A DNA stretch of 64,000 nt from Curtobacterium sp. VKM Ac-1395 (GCF_015350975.1 NZ_JADKRX010000003.1:186001-250000), one strand, 5' to 3'; counted from the stretch's first letter, positions 7,036-15,839 are shown. The notes: generated from the sequence alone by a model not told the origin. Numbers and translations: made by a program.

Positions 7036-8310
7036 CTACCGGACGTTGACCGGCGTGCGGTCCTCCTCGTCGTAGAGGACGTAGCCCTCTTCGCCGTGGA
7101 CCGCGGTGTCGATGCCGGCGACCTCGTCCTCGGTCTTCACACGGAAGCCGATCGTCTTCTCGATGACGAAGCCGATGATGAAGGCCAGGACGAACGAGTA
7201 CGCCCCGACGGCGCCGGCAGCGGCGGCCTGCTTGCCGAGCTGCTCGAACGAGCCGGAGTAGATCAGCCCGGTGTCGTTGGCGAAGAAGCCGAGGAACAGC
7301 GTGCCGAAGATGCCGCCGACCAGGTGCACGCCGACCACGTCGAGCGAGTCATCGAAGCCGAGGCGGTACTTCCAGTCGATCGCGAAGCAGCAGACGATGC
7401 CGGCGAGGAAGCCGAGGACGATGCCCCAGCCCGGGGTGAGCGCAGCACAGGCCGGGGTGATCGCGACGAGCCCGGTGACGGCACCCGAGGCGGCACCGAC
7501 GGACGTGGCCTTGCCGTCCTTGAGCTTCTCGATGAGCAGCCAGCCGAGGATCGCGGCGGCGGGGGCGGCGAGCGTGTTCACCCAGGCGATGGAGGCGATG
7601 CCGTCAGCAGCGCCCTCGGAGCCGGCGTTGAAGCCGAACCAGCCGAACCACAGGATCGCGGCACCGAGGAGGACGAAGGGCGGGTTGTGCGGCTTGTGCG
7701 CACCCTTGGCGAACCCGACACGCTTGCCGAGGACGATCGCCAGGGCGAGACCCGCGGCACCGGCGTTGATGTGCACCGCGGTGCCACCGGCGAAGTCGAT
7801 GACGCCCCACGTGGCAGCCCACCCGGAGGTCAGGTTGAACACCCACGAGGCGACCGGGAAGTAGACGACCGTGACCCAGACGCCGGCGAAGATCATCCAC
7901 GCGCCGAACTTGGCACGGTCGGCGATCGCACCGGAGATGAGCGCGACCGTGATGATCGCGAACGTGGCCTGGAAGCCGACGAAGGCCATGGAGGGGTAGG
8001 CGGCGTCGATCTTCGAGGCCGTGGCCTCCTCGAACGCCTGGCCGAGGCCGAGCTGGTTCCAGTCGATGCTGAAGAACCCGACCACACCGGAGATCGCCGT
8101 GTGGTCCCCGGTGTTGGCGAACGCGATCGCGTAGCCGTAGAGCACCCAGAGGACGCTCACGAGCGCGATCGCTCCGAAGGACATCATCATCATGCTGATG
8201 ACGGACTTGGCCTTCACCAGTCCGCCGTAGAAGAACGCCAGGCCTGGTGTCATGAACAACACCAGCGCCGCCATCACCAACACGAACGTCGTGTTGCCCT
8301 GATCAAGCAT
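7036..8310 (-). CDS. amtB: Ammonium transporter AmtB
   Basis: A 424-residue Amt/Rh family membrane protein with eleven predicted hydrophobic segments. The ammonium-conduction residues are present: the twin histidines H180 (GGTAVHINAG) and H329 (VVGVHLVGG), and the structural Asp of AIADRAKFG near residue 131. The cytosolic tail (after about 385) is short and acidic. A GAGAGGTGAG ribosome site precedes the ATG. Unlike the usual amtB-glnK-glnD order in actinobacteria, no PII gene follows; the gene is flanked by a convergent reductase and by zapE, so the PII partner must be elsewhere. Regulation by GlnR is suggested by the box at 8415-8452. Confidence 0.96.
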   Translation of the reverse strand: MLDQGNTTFVLVMAALVLFMTPGLAFFYGGLVKAKSVISMMMMSFGAIALVSVLWVLYGYAIAFANTGDHTAISGVVGFFSIDWNQLGLGQAFEEATASKIDAAYPSMAFVGFQATFAIITVALISGAIADRAKFGAWMIFAGVWVTVVYFPVASWVFNLTSGWAATWGVIDFAGGTAVHINAGAAGLALAIVLGKRVGFAKGAHKPHNPPFVLLGAAILWFGWFGFNAGSEGAADGIASIAWVNTLAAPAAAILGWLLIEKLKDGKATSVGAASGAVTGLVAITPACAALTPGWGIVLGFLAGIVCCFAIDWKYRLGFDDSLDVVGVHLVGGIFGTLFLGFFANDTGLIYSGSFEQLGKQAAAAGAVGAYSFVLAFIIGFVIEKTIGFRVKTEDEVAGIDTAVHGEEGYVLYDEEDRTPVNVR

Positions 8311-8398
8311 GTCTCACCTCTCGGTTGCAGTGCGGTTTCCACGTCGGCGGTGCTTGCTGTGCAACGGGGACCGACCGTGTCCGCCTCGGGTAGGACAG

Positions 8399-8404
8399 AG
8401 TCTG
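8399..8404 (-). promoter_or_regulatory. Candidate amtB -10 hexamer CAGACT
   Basis: CAGACT on the minus strand lies exactly 10 nt after the last GAAAC of the GlnR-type box. In glnA the hexamer TAGCCT has the same offset. Predicted from that match only. Confidence 0.4.
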
Positions 8405-8414
8405 GCGAGGTGGT

Positions 8415-8452
8415 GTTTCGCAGGGGAACGCAGCGTGTTTCGCGGGTGTAAC
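8415..8452 (-). promoter_or_regulatory. Candidate GlnR operator upstream of amtB
   Basis: On the minus strand: GTTAC, 6 nt, GAAAC, 6 nt, CGTTC, 6 nt, GAAAC, 38 bp in all. This is the four-half-site layout gTnAC-n6-GaAAC-n6-GtnAC-n6-GaAAC known for GlnR of Streptomyces and Mycobacterium; only the third half-site is degenerate. Size and half-site phase are identical to the box upstream of glnA at 47446-47483. It sits about 105-142 nt before the amtB start codon. Confidence 0.65.
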
Positions 8453-8619
8453 GCGATGCGCCGCCGTGTAAACGTCGTGTTACCGGCAGGCAGGAAAGCG
8501 CACGGGACCGGCAGGGAACGCACCGGGCAGCACGGGCACCGGACGGGCCAGCACGGGCACCGGACCGGCCTGGAGGCTCCCCCGGACCCCGCCCCGTGGC
8601 CGCACGGCGCGCAGGTGGC
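8453..8619. other. Gene-free gap with GC-rich direct repeats
   Basis: This gap lies between the amtB control region and the zapE stop. It contains GTGTAAACGTCGTGTTAC (about 8467-8484), a possible extra nitrogen half-site. Two to three imperfect copies of a roughly 20-bp unit built on CAGCACGGGCACCGGAC lie at about 8528-8570. A half copy of the GGAGGC repeat lies near 8572. No gene is seen. Confidence 0.5.
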
Positions 8620-9666
8620 TCAGTCCAGGGCGCGGGTCAGCGCGACGACGCGGCTCGCGGCACGCAGGTACTTCTTGCGGTACCCGCCGTCGAGCATCGA
8701 CTCGGGGTACACCGCATCGAGCGGCGTCCCCGACGCGACGATCCGCACCTGGGCGTCGTACAGCCGGTCGACGAGCGCCACCCAGCGCAGCGCGTCGGTC
8801 TGGTCGCGGAACTCGGCCACGTCGGTCAGCCCGACGGCGTCGAGCCCGTCCACGAGCGCGACGTACTTCGAGGGGTGCACCGATGCCAGGTGGGCCACGA
8901 CGGACCGGAAGTCGTCCTGTGTGACCTGGGCGGAGCCTCCCGGCAGCTCGGCGGCGACGTCGGACACGACGCGAGCCGACTCGTCCACGGCCCGTCGACG
9001 GAAGTCGAGACCGTCGATGCGCATGGTGTCGAACCGGTCGGACATCGCCTGGATCTCGCGGAGGAAGTCCTGCGCGGCGAAGCGGCCCTCGCCGAGGGCT
9101 CCTGGGGGCGTGTTCGACGTGGCGGCGAAGCGGGTGCCGGAGTCGCTGAGCTCCCGGATCAGCCGGGTCATCACCATGGTGTCGCCCGGGTCGTCGAGCT
9201 CGAACTCGTCGATGCACACGAGCGACGTGCCGCGGAGCAGGTCCACCGTGCCCTGGAAGCCGAGCGCACCGACGAGCGCGGTGTACTCGATGAACGTGCC
9301 GAAGGTCTTGCGGCCGGGCTCCGCGTGGTACGCCGCGGCGAGCAGGTGGGTCTTGCCGACACCGAACCCGCCGTCGAGGTAGACCCCGGACGTCGTCGGC
9401 GTCTCCGGCGACGACGAGCGCCGGCGCCCGAACAGCCCGCGCTTCGCCGGCTCCGGGCGGGTCGCGACGAACGCGGCGACGGCGTCGCGGACGTCGGCCT
9501 GCGACGGGTAGTCCGCGTCCGGACGGTAGGAGTCGAACGACGCGTCCGTGAACTGGGGCGGGGGCACCAGCGCCGCGGCCATCTGCTGCGGCGACACCTG
9601 CGGGTCACGGTCGACGAGGTGCTGGGGCAATGGGTGCCTTCCGGGAAGGGTGTCGTGCGCGGTCAC
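8620..9666 (-). CDS. zapE: Cell division protein ZapE (AFG1-like ATPase)
   Basis: A 348-residue P-loop ATPase of the AFG1/ZapE family. Walker A is GGFGVGKTH (99-107), Walker B is LVCIDEFEL, and the sensor-like stretch [10 protein letters not shown] follows. In E. coli ZapE associates with the Z-ring and affects FtsZ bundling; mitochondrial AFG1 acts in protein quality control. The start is GTG at 9666 (MTAHDTLPG). An insertion rich in Arg/Ser/Pro (about 70-95, [14 protein letters not shown]) precedes Walker A, as in many actinobacterial homologues. It is divergent from the sulfurtransferase operon. Family certain; role in this organism inferred. Confidence 0.92.
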   Translation of the reverse strand: MTAHDTLPGRHPLPQHLVDRDPQVSPQQMAAALVPPPQFTDASFDSYRPDADYPSQADVRDAVAAFVATRPEPAKRGLFGRRRSSSPETPTTSGVYLDGGFGVGKTHLLAAAYHAEPGRKTFGTFIEYTALVGALGFQGTVDLLRGTSLVCIDEFELDDPGDTMVMTRLIRELSDSGTRFAATSNTPPGALGEGRFAAQDFLREIQAMSDRFDTMRIDGLDFRRRAVDESARVVSDVAAELPGGSAQVTQDDFRSVVAHLASVHPSKYVALVDGLDAVGLTDVAEFRDQTDALRWVALVDRLYDAQVRIVASGTPLDAVYPESMLDGGYRKKYLRAASRVVALTRALD

Positions 9667-9760
9667 GTTGCACCGGGGTGACAGTACGTCCGCGTACCGT
9701 TGCTCCCGACGCCGAGCACCGATCCTAGTCCGGCGCCACCACGCTCAAGGAGGCCCCCCG

Positions 9761-10675
9761 ATGACCGCACCGGTCGACCCGTCCGACACGTTCCGCGACT
9801 ACGCCCACCCCGAGCGGCTGGTCTCGACCGCGTGGCTGCAGGACCAGCTCGACGCCGGAGCCGTCGGCACCGCGGACCTCGTGGTGGTGGAGTCCGACGA
9901 GGACGTCCTGCTCTACGAGACCGGCCACGTGCCCGGTGCCGTGAAGATCGACTGGCACACGGACCTCAACGACCCGGTGCAGCGCGACTACATCGACGGC
10001 GAGGCCTTCGCCCGGCTCGTCGGCGGCAAGGGGATCGGCCGCGACACCACCGTCGTCATCTACGGCGACAAGAACAACTGGTGGGCCGCCTACGCCCTCT
10101 GGGTCTTCACGCTCTTCGGCCACCAGGACGTCCGCCTGCTCGACGGCGGCCGCGCGAAGTGGATCGCCGAGGACCGTCCCGTCACGACCGACCGCTCCAC
10201 CGTGACCCCGGCCGAGTACCCGGTCGTCGAGCGCGACGACGCCCCGGTTCGCGCCTTCAAGGAGGACGTCCTCGCCCACCTCGGCGAGCCCCTCATCGAC
10301 GTCCGCAGCGCTCCGGAGTACAGCGGGCAGCGCACCACCGCGCCGGACTACCCGGAAGAAGGGGCGCTGCGCGGCGGCCACATCCCCACCGCCGTGAACA
10401 TCCCCTGGGCCACCGCGGCGGCGCCGGACGGCACGTTCAGGTCCCGCGCCGAGCTCGACGCCGTGTACCGCGAGGGTGCCGGCATCGGTGACGCCGACCA
10501 GGTCATCGCCTACTGCCGCATCGGGGAACGCTCGAGCCACACGTGGTTCGTCCTGCAGCACCTGCTCGGCTACGAGAACGTCCGCAACTACGACGGCTCC
10601 TGGACTGAGTGGGGCAGCGCCGTCCGCGTCCCGATCGTGCAGGGCACCGAGCCGGGAGCGCTGCCGACCCGATGA
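9761..10675 (+). CDS. Thiosulfate/3-mercaptopyruvate sulfurtransferase (two rhodanese domains)
   Basis: A 304-residue tandem rhodanese protein. The ATG at 9761 has an AAGGAGG ribosome site. The N-terminal domain is catalytically dead: in the active loop VVIYGDKNN the cysteine position is occupied by D103. The C-terminal domain carries the reactive cysteine C252 in [10 protein letters not shown], the loop typical of thiosulfate sulfurtransferases (CysA/SseA type). It would transfer sulfane sulfur from thiosulfate or mercaptopyruvate to cyanide or thiol acceptors. Its stop overlaps the SufE start (ATGA), which suggests sulfur is handed on to Fe-S or other sulfur-carrier chemistry. Confidence 0.92.
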   Translation: MTAPVDPSDTFRDYAHPERLVSTAWLQDQLDAGAVGTADLVVVESDEDVLLYETGHVPGAVKIDWHTDLNDPVQRDYIDGEAFARLVGGKGIGRDTTVVIYGDKNNWWAAYALWVFTLFGHQDVRLLDGGRAKWIAEDRPVTTDRSTVTPAEYPVVERDDAPVRAFKEDVLAHLGEPLIDVRSAPEYSGQRTTAPDYPEEGALRGGHIPTAVNIPWATAAAPDGTFRSRAELDAVYREGAGIGDADQVIAYCRIGERSSHTWFVLQHLLGYENVRNYDGSWTEWGSAVRVPIVQGTEPGALPTR

Positions 10676-11121
10676 GCGACACCACCGAGCTCCCCGCCGT
10701 CCTCGCCGAGACCCGCGACGACTTCCTCGCGCTGACCCAGGCCGACCGGCTGCAGCTGCTCCTCGAGTTCTCGAACGAGCTGCCCGCGCTGCCGGAGCGC
10801 CTGCAGGGCCACGAGGACGAACTCGAACGCGTCGAGGAGTGCCAGTCCCCCGTGTTCATCCTCGTCACGGTCGGCGAGGACGGCGACGCCCCCGACGTCG
10901 TCCGCATGCACGCCACCGCTCCGCGCGAGTCCCCGACCACGCGCGGCTTCGCGTCCATCCTGGCGCAGGGCCTGTCCGGCCTGACCGTCGAGCAGGTGCT
11001 CGCCGTGCCGGCGGACTACCCGCTCACCATCGGGCTGTCCGAAGCGGTCAGCCCCCTGCGCATCCGCGGCATGGTCGGCATGCTCGGGCGCGTCCAGCGG
11101 CAGGTGCGCGCGCTGGCCTGA
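10672..11121 (+). CDS. sufE: SufE family sulfur acceptor protein
   Basis: A 149-residue SufE-like protein. In the Suf pathway SufE takes persulfide sulfur from the cysteine desulfurase SufS through a conserved cysteine, here C57 in [11 protein letters not shown]. The family core [18 protein letters not shown] and the C-terminal [18 protein letters not shown] are present. The ATG overlaps the sulfurtransferase stop by 4 nt, so the two are translationally coupled. That neighbour hints that this SufE may take sulfur from the rhodanese rather than, or as well as, SufS. No suf operon is nearby. It ends at a strong bidirectional hairpin. Confidence 0.92.
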   Translation: MSDTTELPAVLAETRDDFLALTQADRLQLLLEFSNELPALPERLQGHEDELERVEECQSPVFILVTVGEDGDAPDVVRMHATAPRESPTTRGFASILAQGLSGLTVEQVLAVPADYPLTIGLSEAVSPLRIRGMVGMLGRVQRQVRALA

Positions 11122-11140
11122 GCGCGCTGGCGACCCGGTG

Positions 11141-11186
11141 ACGGACGGGAGGCCCGTGGCGGCGTCGCCACGGGCCTCCCGTCCGT
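11141..11186. terminator. Perfect 21-bp inverted repeat, GGAGGCCCG family
   Basis: Arms 11141-11161 and 11166-11186 are perfect around loop GCGT, between the convergent sufE and hydrolase genes. Most perfect member of the family here and a likely bidirectional terminator. Confidence 0.75.
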
Positions 11187-11199
11187 CGTCCGGTCGTGT

Positions 11200-12423
11200 C
11201 TACCGCGCGCTGGCCGCGCCGTCCCGCTGGACCACCTCGGTCAGCCACGCGAGGATGCGGGCGTCGAACCAGTCGGCGTCGTGGTTCCAGAGTTTGGTGT
11301 GCCGGGCCTCGTGCGCGACCTCGAGCCGGACCAGGTCCGGACGGGCCGCGGCCAGCGCGTACGACGCGGAGGACGGCACGAAGCCGTCGTCGTCGCTGTG
11401 CAGCAGCAGGATCGGCACCGTCAGCTCGTCGGCGCGGGCGACCATGTCGAGCTCGCGGAGGTCGACGGGCTGCGCGAGCCCGGCCAGGCGGTGCAGCACC
11501 GGCGTGCGGAGCACCCGCTGAGCCACCTTCCTGACCACCCGCGGCAGGCGCATCGCCCGGCTCTGGGACTTCAGCACCGCGTGCCAGTCGACCACGGCCG
11601 ACTCGAGCACGACGCCGTCGACCAGGTGCGCCAGCGGCGACCGCACGAGGGTCTGCAGGACGACCGCGCCGCCCATCGACCAGCCCATCAGCACCACGCT
11701 CGTCGCGCCGTGGGCGGCGACCCAGCGGAGGGCGGAGTCGACGTCCTCCCACTCGGTGGAGCCGAGGCCGTAGCGGCCGTCCACGCTCTTCGGGGCGACG
11801 CCGTCGTTCCGCCACGAGGCGAGGAGCACCGAGTAGCCGGCGGCGCGGAAGACCGGCACGGCGCGGATGGTCTCGGCGCGGGTGACGCCACGGCCGTGCA
11901 CCAGGACAGCCCAGGGCGCGGCGGGGTCGTCGGCGCGGACGACCCACGCGGGCGCGGGACCGTTCGGCGTCGGGACGTCGACGTCCTCGACCGGGACGTC
12001 GAGCTCGCCCGGGGTGAGGTAGAACCAGCCGCCCCACCGGCCGCGGCGGGCATCGGTGGGGTCGCCGGCGTCGATCGCGATGATGCGGCGCGTGACCGTG
12101 CCGGGTGTGGTGGCGAGGACGTCGCCGACGCGCATGTGGCCGGTGCCGCCGCCGAACCACAGGCTGTAGCGGCCCTGCAGCTCGGTGTCGGGCGTGCGCT
12201 CGAGGGTGACGGTGCCGTGGATGCGGTCGACCTCGATGATCGGGACCCGTTCGGTGCGCTTGCGGTCCGGCGTGACGACCATCCGGGCGATCGCGGCGAC
12301 GAAGCCCCCGACGACGGCGGTGCCCACGGCAGCGGCGGCGAGACCGGTCCCGAGGGCGATGAGTCCGGCGGAGCGCGCTGCACCCTGCGCCGGCTCCACG
12401 GCGGGTCGCGCGGAACGGGACAT
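11200..12423 (-). CDS. Membrane-anchored alpha/beta hydrolase
   Basis: A 407-residue protein starting at the ATG at 12423, chosen because a TAGGCT hexamer lies 7 nt upstream; an in-frame ATG at 12444 has no such support and overlaps the divergent gene. One N-terminal membrane segment (about 20-48, LIALGTGLAAAAVGTAVVGG) anchors it. The hydrolase domain shows the oxyanion region LVHGRGVTRA, the nucleophile elbow GWSMGG, an acid residue in LHSDDDGFVP and a late His region (EARHTKLWNHDADW). The family resembles BAAT/esterase-like serine hydrolases; the substrate is unknown. It shares a divergent promoter region with DUF3000-RNase D. Confidence 0.8.
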   Translation of the reverse strand: MSRSARPAVEPAQGAARSAGLIALGTGLAAAAVGTAVVGGFVAAIARMVVTPDRKRTERVPIIEVDRIHGTVTLERTPDTELQGRYSLWFGGGTGHMRVGDVLATTPGTVTRRIIAIDAGDPTDARRGRWGGWFYLTPGELDVPVEDVDVPTPNGPAPAWVVRADDPAAPWAVLVHGRGVTRAETIRAVPVFRAAGYSVLLASWRNDGVAPKSVDGRYGLGSTEWEDVDSALRWVAAHGATSVVLMGWSMGGAVVLQTLVRSPLAHLVDGVVLESAVVDWHAVLKSQSRAMRLPRVVRKVAQRVLRTPVLHRLAGLAQPVDLRELDMVARADELTVPILLLHSDDDGFVPSSASYALAAARPDLVRLEVAHEARHTKLWNHDADWFDARILAWLTEVVQRDGAASAR

Positions 12424-12430
12424 GGTCCGG

Positions 12431-12436
12431 AGCCTA
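12431..12436 (-). promoter_or_regulatory. -10-like hexamer TAGGCT for the hydrolase gene
   Basis: Minus-strand TAGGCT, 7 nt before the ATG at 12423. It shares two base pairs (12435-12436) with the opposite-strand hexamer TAGTCT, so the two promoters may exclude each other. Confidence 0.5.
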
Positions 12437-12440
12437 GTCT
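12435..12440 (+). promoter_or_regulatory. -10-like hexamer TAGTCT for the DUF3000 gene
   Basis: TAGTCT, 6 nt before the GTG at 12447, without a ribosome site; overlaps the minus-strand hexamer at 12431-12436. Confidence 0.5.
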
Positions 12441-12446
12441 GCATTC

Positions 12447-13043
12447 GTGTCCGACACCCATGAGCCCACGGCCGAACCGGAGGCCTTCGCCGGCCTCCGC
12501 GCGTTCGTGTCGACGGGTGGGATCCGCAGCGAGACCACGGTGACCGAGATCCCGTCGCCGTCCCGTCTCGCGCCGTTCTCGATCGCCCTGGCCGCGGACG
12601 TGTCCGGCGTGGAGCACGGGGTCGACTCCGACCTCGGCACCGGCCGGTTCATCGCGCTGTACGACCCGTCCGAGCCCGCCGGGTGGGCCGGCGCGTTCCG
12701 CATCGTGACGTTCGCGCAGGCGCCCCTCGAGCCGGAGATCGGCGTCGACGAGTTCGTCGCCGACGTGACGTGGAGCTGGCTGGTGGACGCCCTCGCGGCC
12801 CACGGGGCCGAGTACGACCACGCGTCGGGCACCGCAACCAAGATCATCTCCCGCGGCTACGGCGACCTCGCGGCCCAGGGCGACGGCGCACAGCTGGAGC
12901 TCCGGGCGTCGTGGACGCCGCGCGGCACCGACCTCGTCGCGCACGTCGAGGCCTGGGAGGAGATCGTCGCCATGCTCGCAGGACTCCCGCCGTCGTCGGA
13001 CGGCGTGACGCTCCTCGGCCCCAGGAGGCTCGCCCGTGACTGA
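12447..13043 (+). CDS. DUF3000 protein
   Basis: A 198-residue cytosolic protein of the actinobacterial DUF3000 family, usually found directly upstream of an RNase D gene as here. Characteristic stretches are ETTVTEIPSPSRLAPFSIAL and ISRGYGDLAAQGDGAQLELR. No catalytic motif or membrane segment is seen and the function is unknown. The start is GTG at 12447 with a leaderless-type hexamer upstream. The stop overlaps the next gene's GTG by 8 nt, so co-translation with RNase D is likely. Confidence 0.88.
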   Translation: MSDTHEPTAEPEAFAGLRAFVSTGGIRSETTVTEIPSPSRLAPFSIALAADVSGVEHGVDSDLGTGRFIALYDPSEPAGWAGAFRIVTFAQAPLEPEIGVDEFVADVTWSWLVDALAAHGAEYDHASGTATKIISRGYGDLAAQGDGAQLELRASWTPRGTDLVAHVEAWEEIVAMLAGLPPSSDGVTLLGPRRLARD

Positions 13044-14493
13044 CCCCGCTGCTCCCCGCCGCGTCCCGATCGACCCGTTCGCCGTGCCGGAGTCGGTGCA
13101 GGCGGCGGCCGACGCTGCGGCGGCGCCCGCTGTCGCGCCTGCTGCGGCGCCTGCTGTCGCGCCTGCTGCGGCGCCTGCTCCTTCCTCGGACGACGCACAG
13201 ACGCCGGTCGACGCGCGGCCTGCCGACGCCCCGGCACCGGCCGCAACGGCCTCCGCTGACGTCCCCGCCGCCGCCCCGTCCTTCGAGGCGACCCACGACG
13301 CCGTCAAGGTCATCGAGTCGCGCGAGGACTACCTCGCCGCCGTCGAGCGCATCGCCGCCGGACACGGCCCCGTCGCGGTCGACGCCGAGCGTGCCAGCGG
13401 CTACCGCTACTCCCAGCGCGCCTACCTCATCCAGGTGTTCCGCCGCGGAGCCGGTGCGTTCCTGTTCGACCCCATCACCATCAAGGACTTCCGCGAGCTG
13501 CAGGACGCGATCGTCGACGAGGAGTGGCTGTTCCACGCCGCGTCGCAGGACCTCCCCTGCCTGCGCGAGGTCGGCCTCGTCCCGACGCGTATCTTCGACA
13601 CCGAGCTCGGCGCCCGCATCGCCGGGTTCCCCCGCGTCGGCCTCGGTGCCGTCGTCGAGCAGCTCCTCGGGATCACGCTCGCGAAGGCGCACTCGGCCGC
13701 CGACTGGTCGACCCGTCCGCTGCCGCAGTCGTGGCTGGTGTACGCGTCGCTCGACGTCGAGCTGCTCCCCGACCTCCGGGACGCCCTCGCCGCCCAGCTC
13801 GACGAGGCCGGCAAGACGCAGATCGCGCAGCAGGAGTTCAACGCGGTGCTGAACCGCGCCCCGAAGCCGCCGAAGGCCGAGCCCTGGCGTCGCCTGTCCG
13901 GCATGCACGCGCTCCGCGGGCAGCGCGCCCTCGCCATCGCCCGGTCCCTGTGGGAGGCCCGTGACGCCTTCGCCCAGGAGACCGACATCGCCCCGGGCCG
14001 GACGATCCCGGACGCGGCCATCGTCGCCGCTGCCGCAGCCGCACCGGAGACCCGCAAGGACCTGTCGGCGGTCAAGGCCTTCACCGGTCGTGCCAGCCGG
14101 TCCGAGCTCGACCGCTGGTGGGCCGCCGTCGAGGCCGGCCGCACGACCGAGGACCTGCCGAAGCTCCGCGGCCGTGGCGAACCGACCCTGCCGCCGCCCC
14201 GCGCGTGGGCCGACCGCAACCCCGAGGCCGACCGCCGCTACAAGGCGGCACGTGCCGCCGTCGCCGCGCGCGCCGAGGAGCTCGACATCCCGCTGGAGAA
14301 CCTCCTCACCCCGGACACCCTCCGGACGGTGGCGTGGGAACCGCCGGCGGACGTCTCGACCGCGGGTGTCGGAGCGGCCCTCGTGGCCCTCGACGCGCGC
14401 CCCTGGCAGGTCGAGGAGACCGCCGCCCGCATCGCCGAGGCGTTTGTGGCAGCCGGACAGGACGACGGCGGGGCGACTCCCGCCTCGTCGTAG
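13036..14493 (+). CDS. rnd: Ribonuclease D-like 3'-5' exonuclease with HRDC domain
   Basis: A 485-residue DEDDy exonuclease. The GTG at 13036 has AGGAGG 8 nt upstream. Residues 1-85 are an Ala/Pro-rich linker made by a 24-bp tandem DNA repeat (about 13117-13180, PAVAPAAAPAVAPAAAPAP). The exonuclease domain follows (about 95-270) with motif I AVDAERASG, motif II FHAASQDLPCL and motif III YASLDVELL (Tyr and Asp). An HRDC-type helical region (about 280-370) and a second helical region complete it. RNase D trims tRNA and other stable RNA 3' ends. The N-terminal low-complexity extension is longer than in E. coli RNase D. Confidence 0.9.
   Translation: MTDPAAPRRVPIDPFAVPESVQAAADAAAAPAVAPAAAPAVAPAAAPAPSSDDAQTPVDARPADAPAPAATASADVPAAAPSFEATHDAVKVIESREDYLAAVERIAAGHGPVAVDAERASGYRYSQRAYLIQVFRRGAGAFLFDPITIKDFRELQDAIVDEEWLFHAASQDLPCLREVGLVPTRIFDTELGARIAGFPRVGLGAVVEQLLGITLAKAHSAADWSTRPLPQSWLVYASLDVELLPDLRDALAAQLDEAGKTQIAQQEFNAVLNRAPKPPKAEPWRRLSGMHALRGQRALAIARSLWEARDAFAQETDIAPGRTIPDAAIVAAAAAAPETRKDLSAVKAFTGRASRSELDRWWAAVEAGRTTEDLPKLRGRGEPTLPPPRAWADRNPEADRRYKAARAAVAARAEELDIPLENLLTPDTLRTVAWEPPADVSTAGVGAALVALDARPWQVEETAARIAEAFVAAGQDDGGATPASS
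13117..13180 (+). repeat. 24-bp in-frame tandem repeat in the RNase D gene
   Basis: About two and a half copies of a 24-bp unit containing GCTGCGGCGCCTGCTGTCGC encode the repeated Ala-Pro-Ala-Val pattern. Copy number could vary between strains without shifting the frame. Confidence 0.7.
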
Positions 14494-14625
14494 GAACCGA
14501 CCAACCGACATGCGGCCCCTCAGCCGCGGGGCATAGCGTCGGGTCGTCGCCGGGGTCTGCCCCGGCCAGGGTCAGGGCGCGACCGAGCGCCCTGACTCGA
14601 TCGATGTGGATCTGTGGAGGCCAGC

Positions 14626-15837
14626 TTGGCAAAGGCATCAGACGTCGTGTTCGTCGACGGCGTGCGGACACCGTTCGGACGCGCCGGGGAGAAGGGGGTG
14701 TTCTGGCGGACCCGCGCCGACGACCTCGCCGTGCACGCGATGCGCGGCCTGCTCGACCGGAACAGCTCCCTCGACGGAGCCGCCGTCGACGACGTCGCCG
14801 TCGCCGCGACGACCCAGCAGGGCGACCAGGGCCTGACCCTCGGCCGCACGGTGGGCATGCTCGCCGGCCTGCCGAAGTCCGTCCCCGGCTACGCCATCGA
14901 CCGCATGTGCGCCGGTGCCATGACGAGCGTCACGACGCTCGCGGGAGCCATCGCGTTCGGTGCCGCGGACATCGCCATCGCCGGCGGGGTCGAGCACATG
15001 GGACGCCACCCGATGGGCTTCAACGCCGACCCGAACCCGCGCTTCGTCGCGGAGCGCATGGTCTCGAGCGACGCCCTCGTCATGGGCGCCACCGCCGAGC
15101 GGCTGCACGACCGCTTCCCCGCCATCACGAAGGACCGCACCGACGCCTTCGCCGTGCAGTCCCAGCAGCGCTACGCCGCCGCCTGGGGCGCCGGCAAGCT
15201 GCAGCCGGACGTCATCCCGGTCGAGGTCAACACCGGTCAGGGCTGGGACATCGTGTCGGCCGACGAGCCGCCGCGTCCCGGCACCACCCTGGAGGCCCTG
15301 GCCGCGTTGAAGACGCCGTTCCGGCCCCACGGACGGGTCACCGCCGGCAACGCCGCGGGGCTGAACGACGGCGCGACGATGAGCCTGCTCGCGTCGTCCG
15401 CCGGCGCAGCGGAGCACGGCCTGCCGACGAAGATGCGCATGGTCTCGTTCGCCTTCGCCGGCGTCGAGCCCGAGGTGATGGGCGTCGGCCCGGTCCCCGC
15501 CACCGACAAGGCCCTGTCGAAGGCCGGCCTGTCGATCGACGACATCGGCCTGTTCGAGATCAACGAGGCCTTCGCCGTGCAGGTGCTCGCGTTCCTCGAC
15601 AACTACGGCATCGCGCAGGACTCGCCGAACGTGAACGCCTGGGGCGGCGCGATCGCCGTCGGGCACCCGCTCGCCTCCAGCGGCGTCCGCCTGATGAACC
15701 AGCTCGCGGCGCAGTTCGCCGAGCGTCCCGACGTCAAGTACGGCATCACCACGATGTGCATCGGGCTCGGCCAGGGCGGCACCGTCATCTGGGAGAACCC
15801 CTCGTTCAGCAAGTCCGCGGCACGGAAGGCGGCCTGA
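14626..15837 (+). CDS. fadA: Acetyl-CoA acyltransferase (thiolase, FadA type)
   Basis: A 403-residue thiolase that cleaves 3-ketoacyl-CoA in the last step of beta-oxidation. The start is TTG at 14626 (MAKASDVVFVDGVRTPFG), with GGAGG 5 nt upstream; a GTG at 14614 overlaps that site and is less likely. Catalytic residues are visible: acyl-accepting C94 (DRMCAGAMTS), H347 (AIAVGHPLASSG) and proton-donor C378 (TTMCIGLGQGG), with the NEAFAVQ motif. Two bases separate its stop from the fadB start, so the two genes encode the trifunctional alpha/beta complex as one operon. Confidence 0.94.
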   Translation: MAKASDVVFVDGVRTPFGRAGEKGVFWRTRADDLAVHAMRGLLDRNSSLDGAAVDDVAVAATTQQGDQGLTLGRTVGMLAGLPKSVPGYAIDRMCAGAMTSVTTLAGAIAFGAADIAIAGGVEHMGRHPMGFNADPNPRFVAERMVSSDALVMGATAERLHDRFPAITKDRTDAFAVQSQQRYAAAWGAGKLQPDVIPVEVNTGQGWDIVSADEPPRPGTTLEALAALKTPFRPHGRVTAGNAAGLNDGATMSLLASSAGAAEHGLPTKMRMVSFAFAGVEPEVMGVGPVPATDKALSKAGLSIDDIGLFEINEAFAVQVLAFLDNYGIAQDSPNVNAWGGAIAVGHPLASSGVRLMNQLAAQFAERPDVKYGITTMCIGLGQGGTVIWENPSFSKSAARKAA

Positions 15838-15839
15838 CC

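Noticed and set aside
8314-8523. Small minus-strand gene between amtB and zapE
   Set aside because: It overlaps the GlnR-type box and promoter, has no ribosome site, and its composition is that of non-coding GC-rich DNA.
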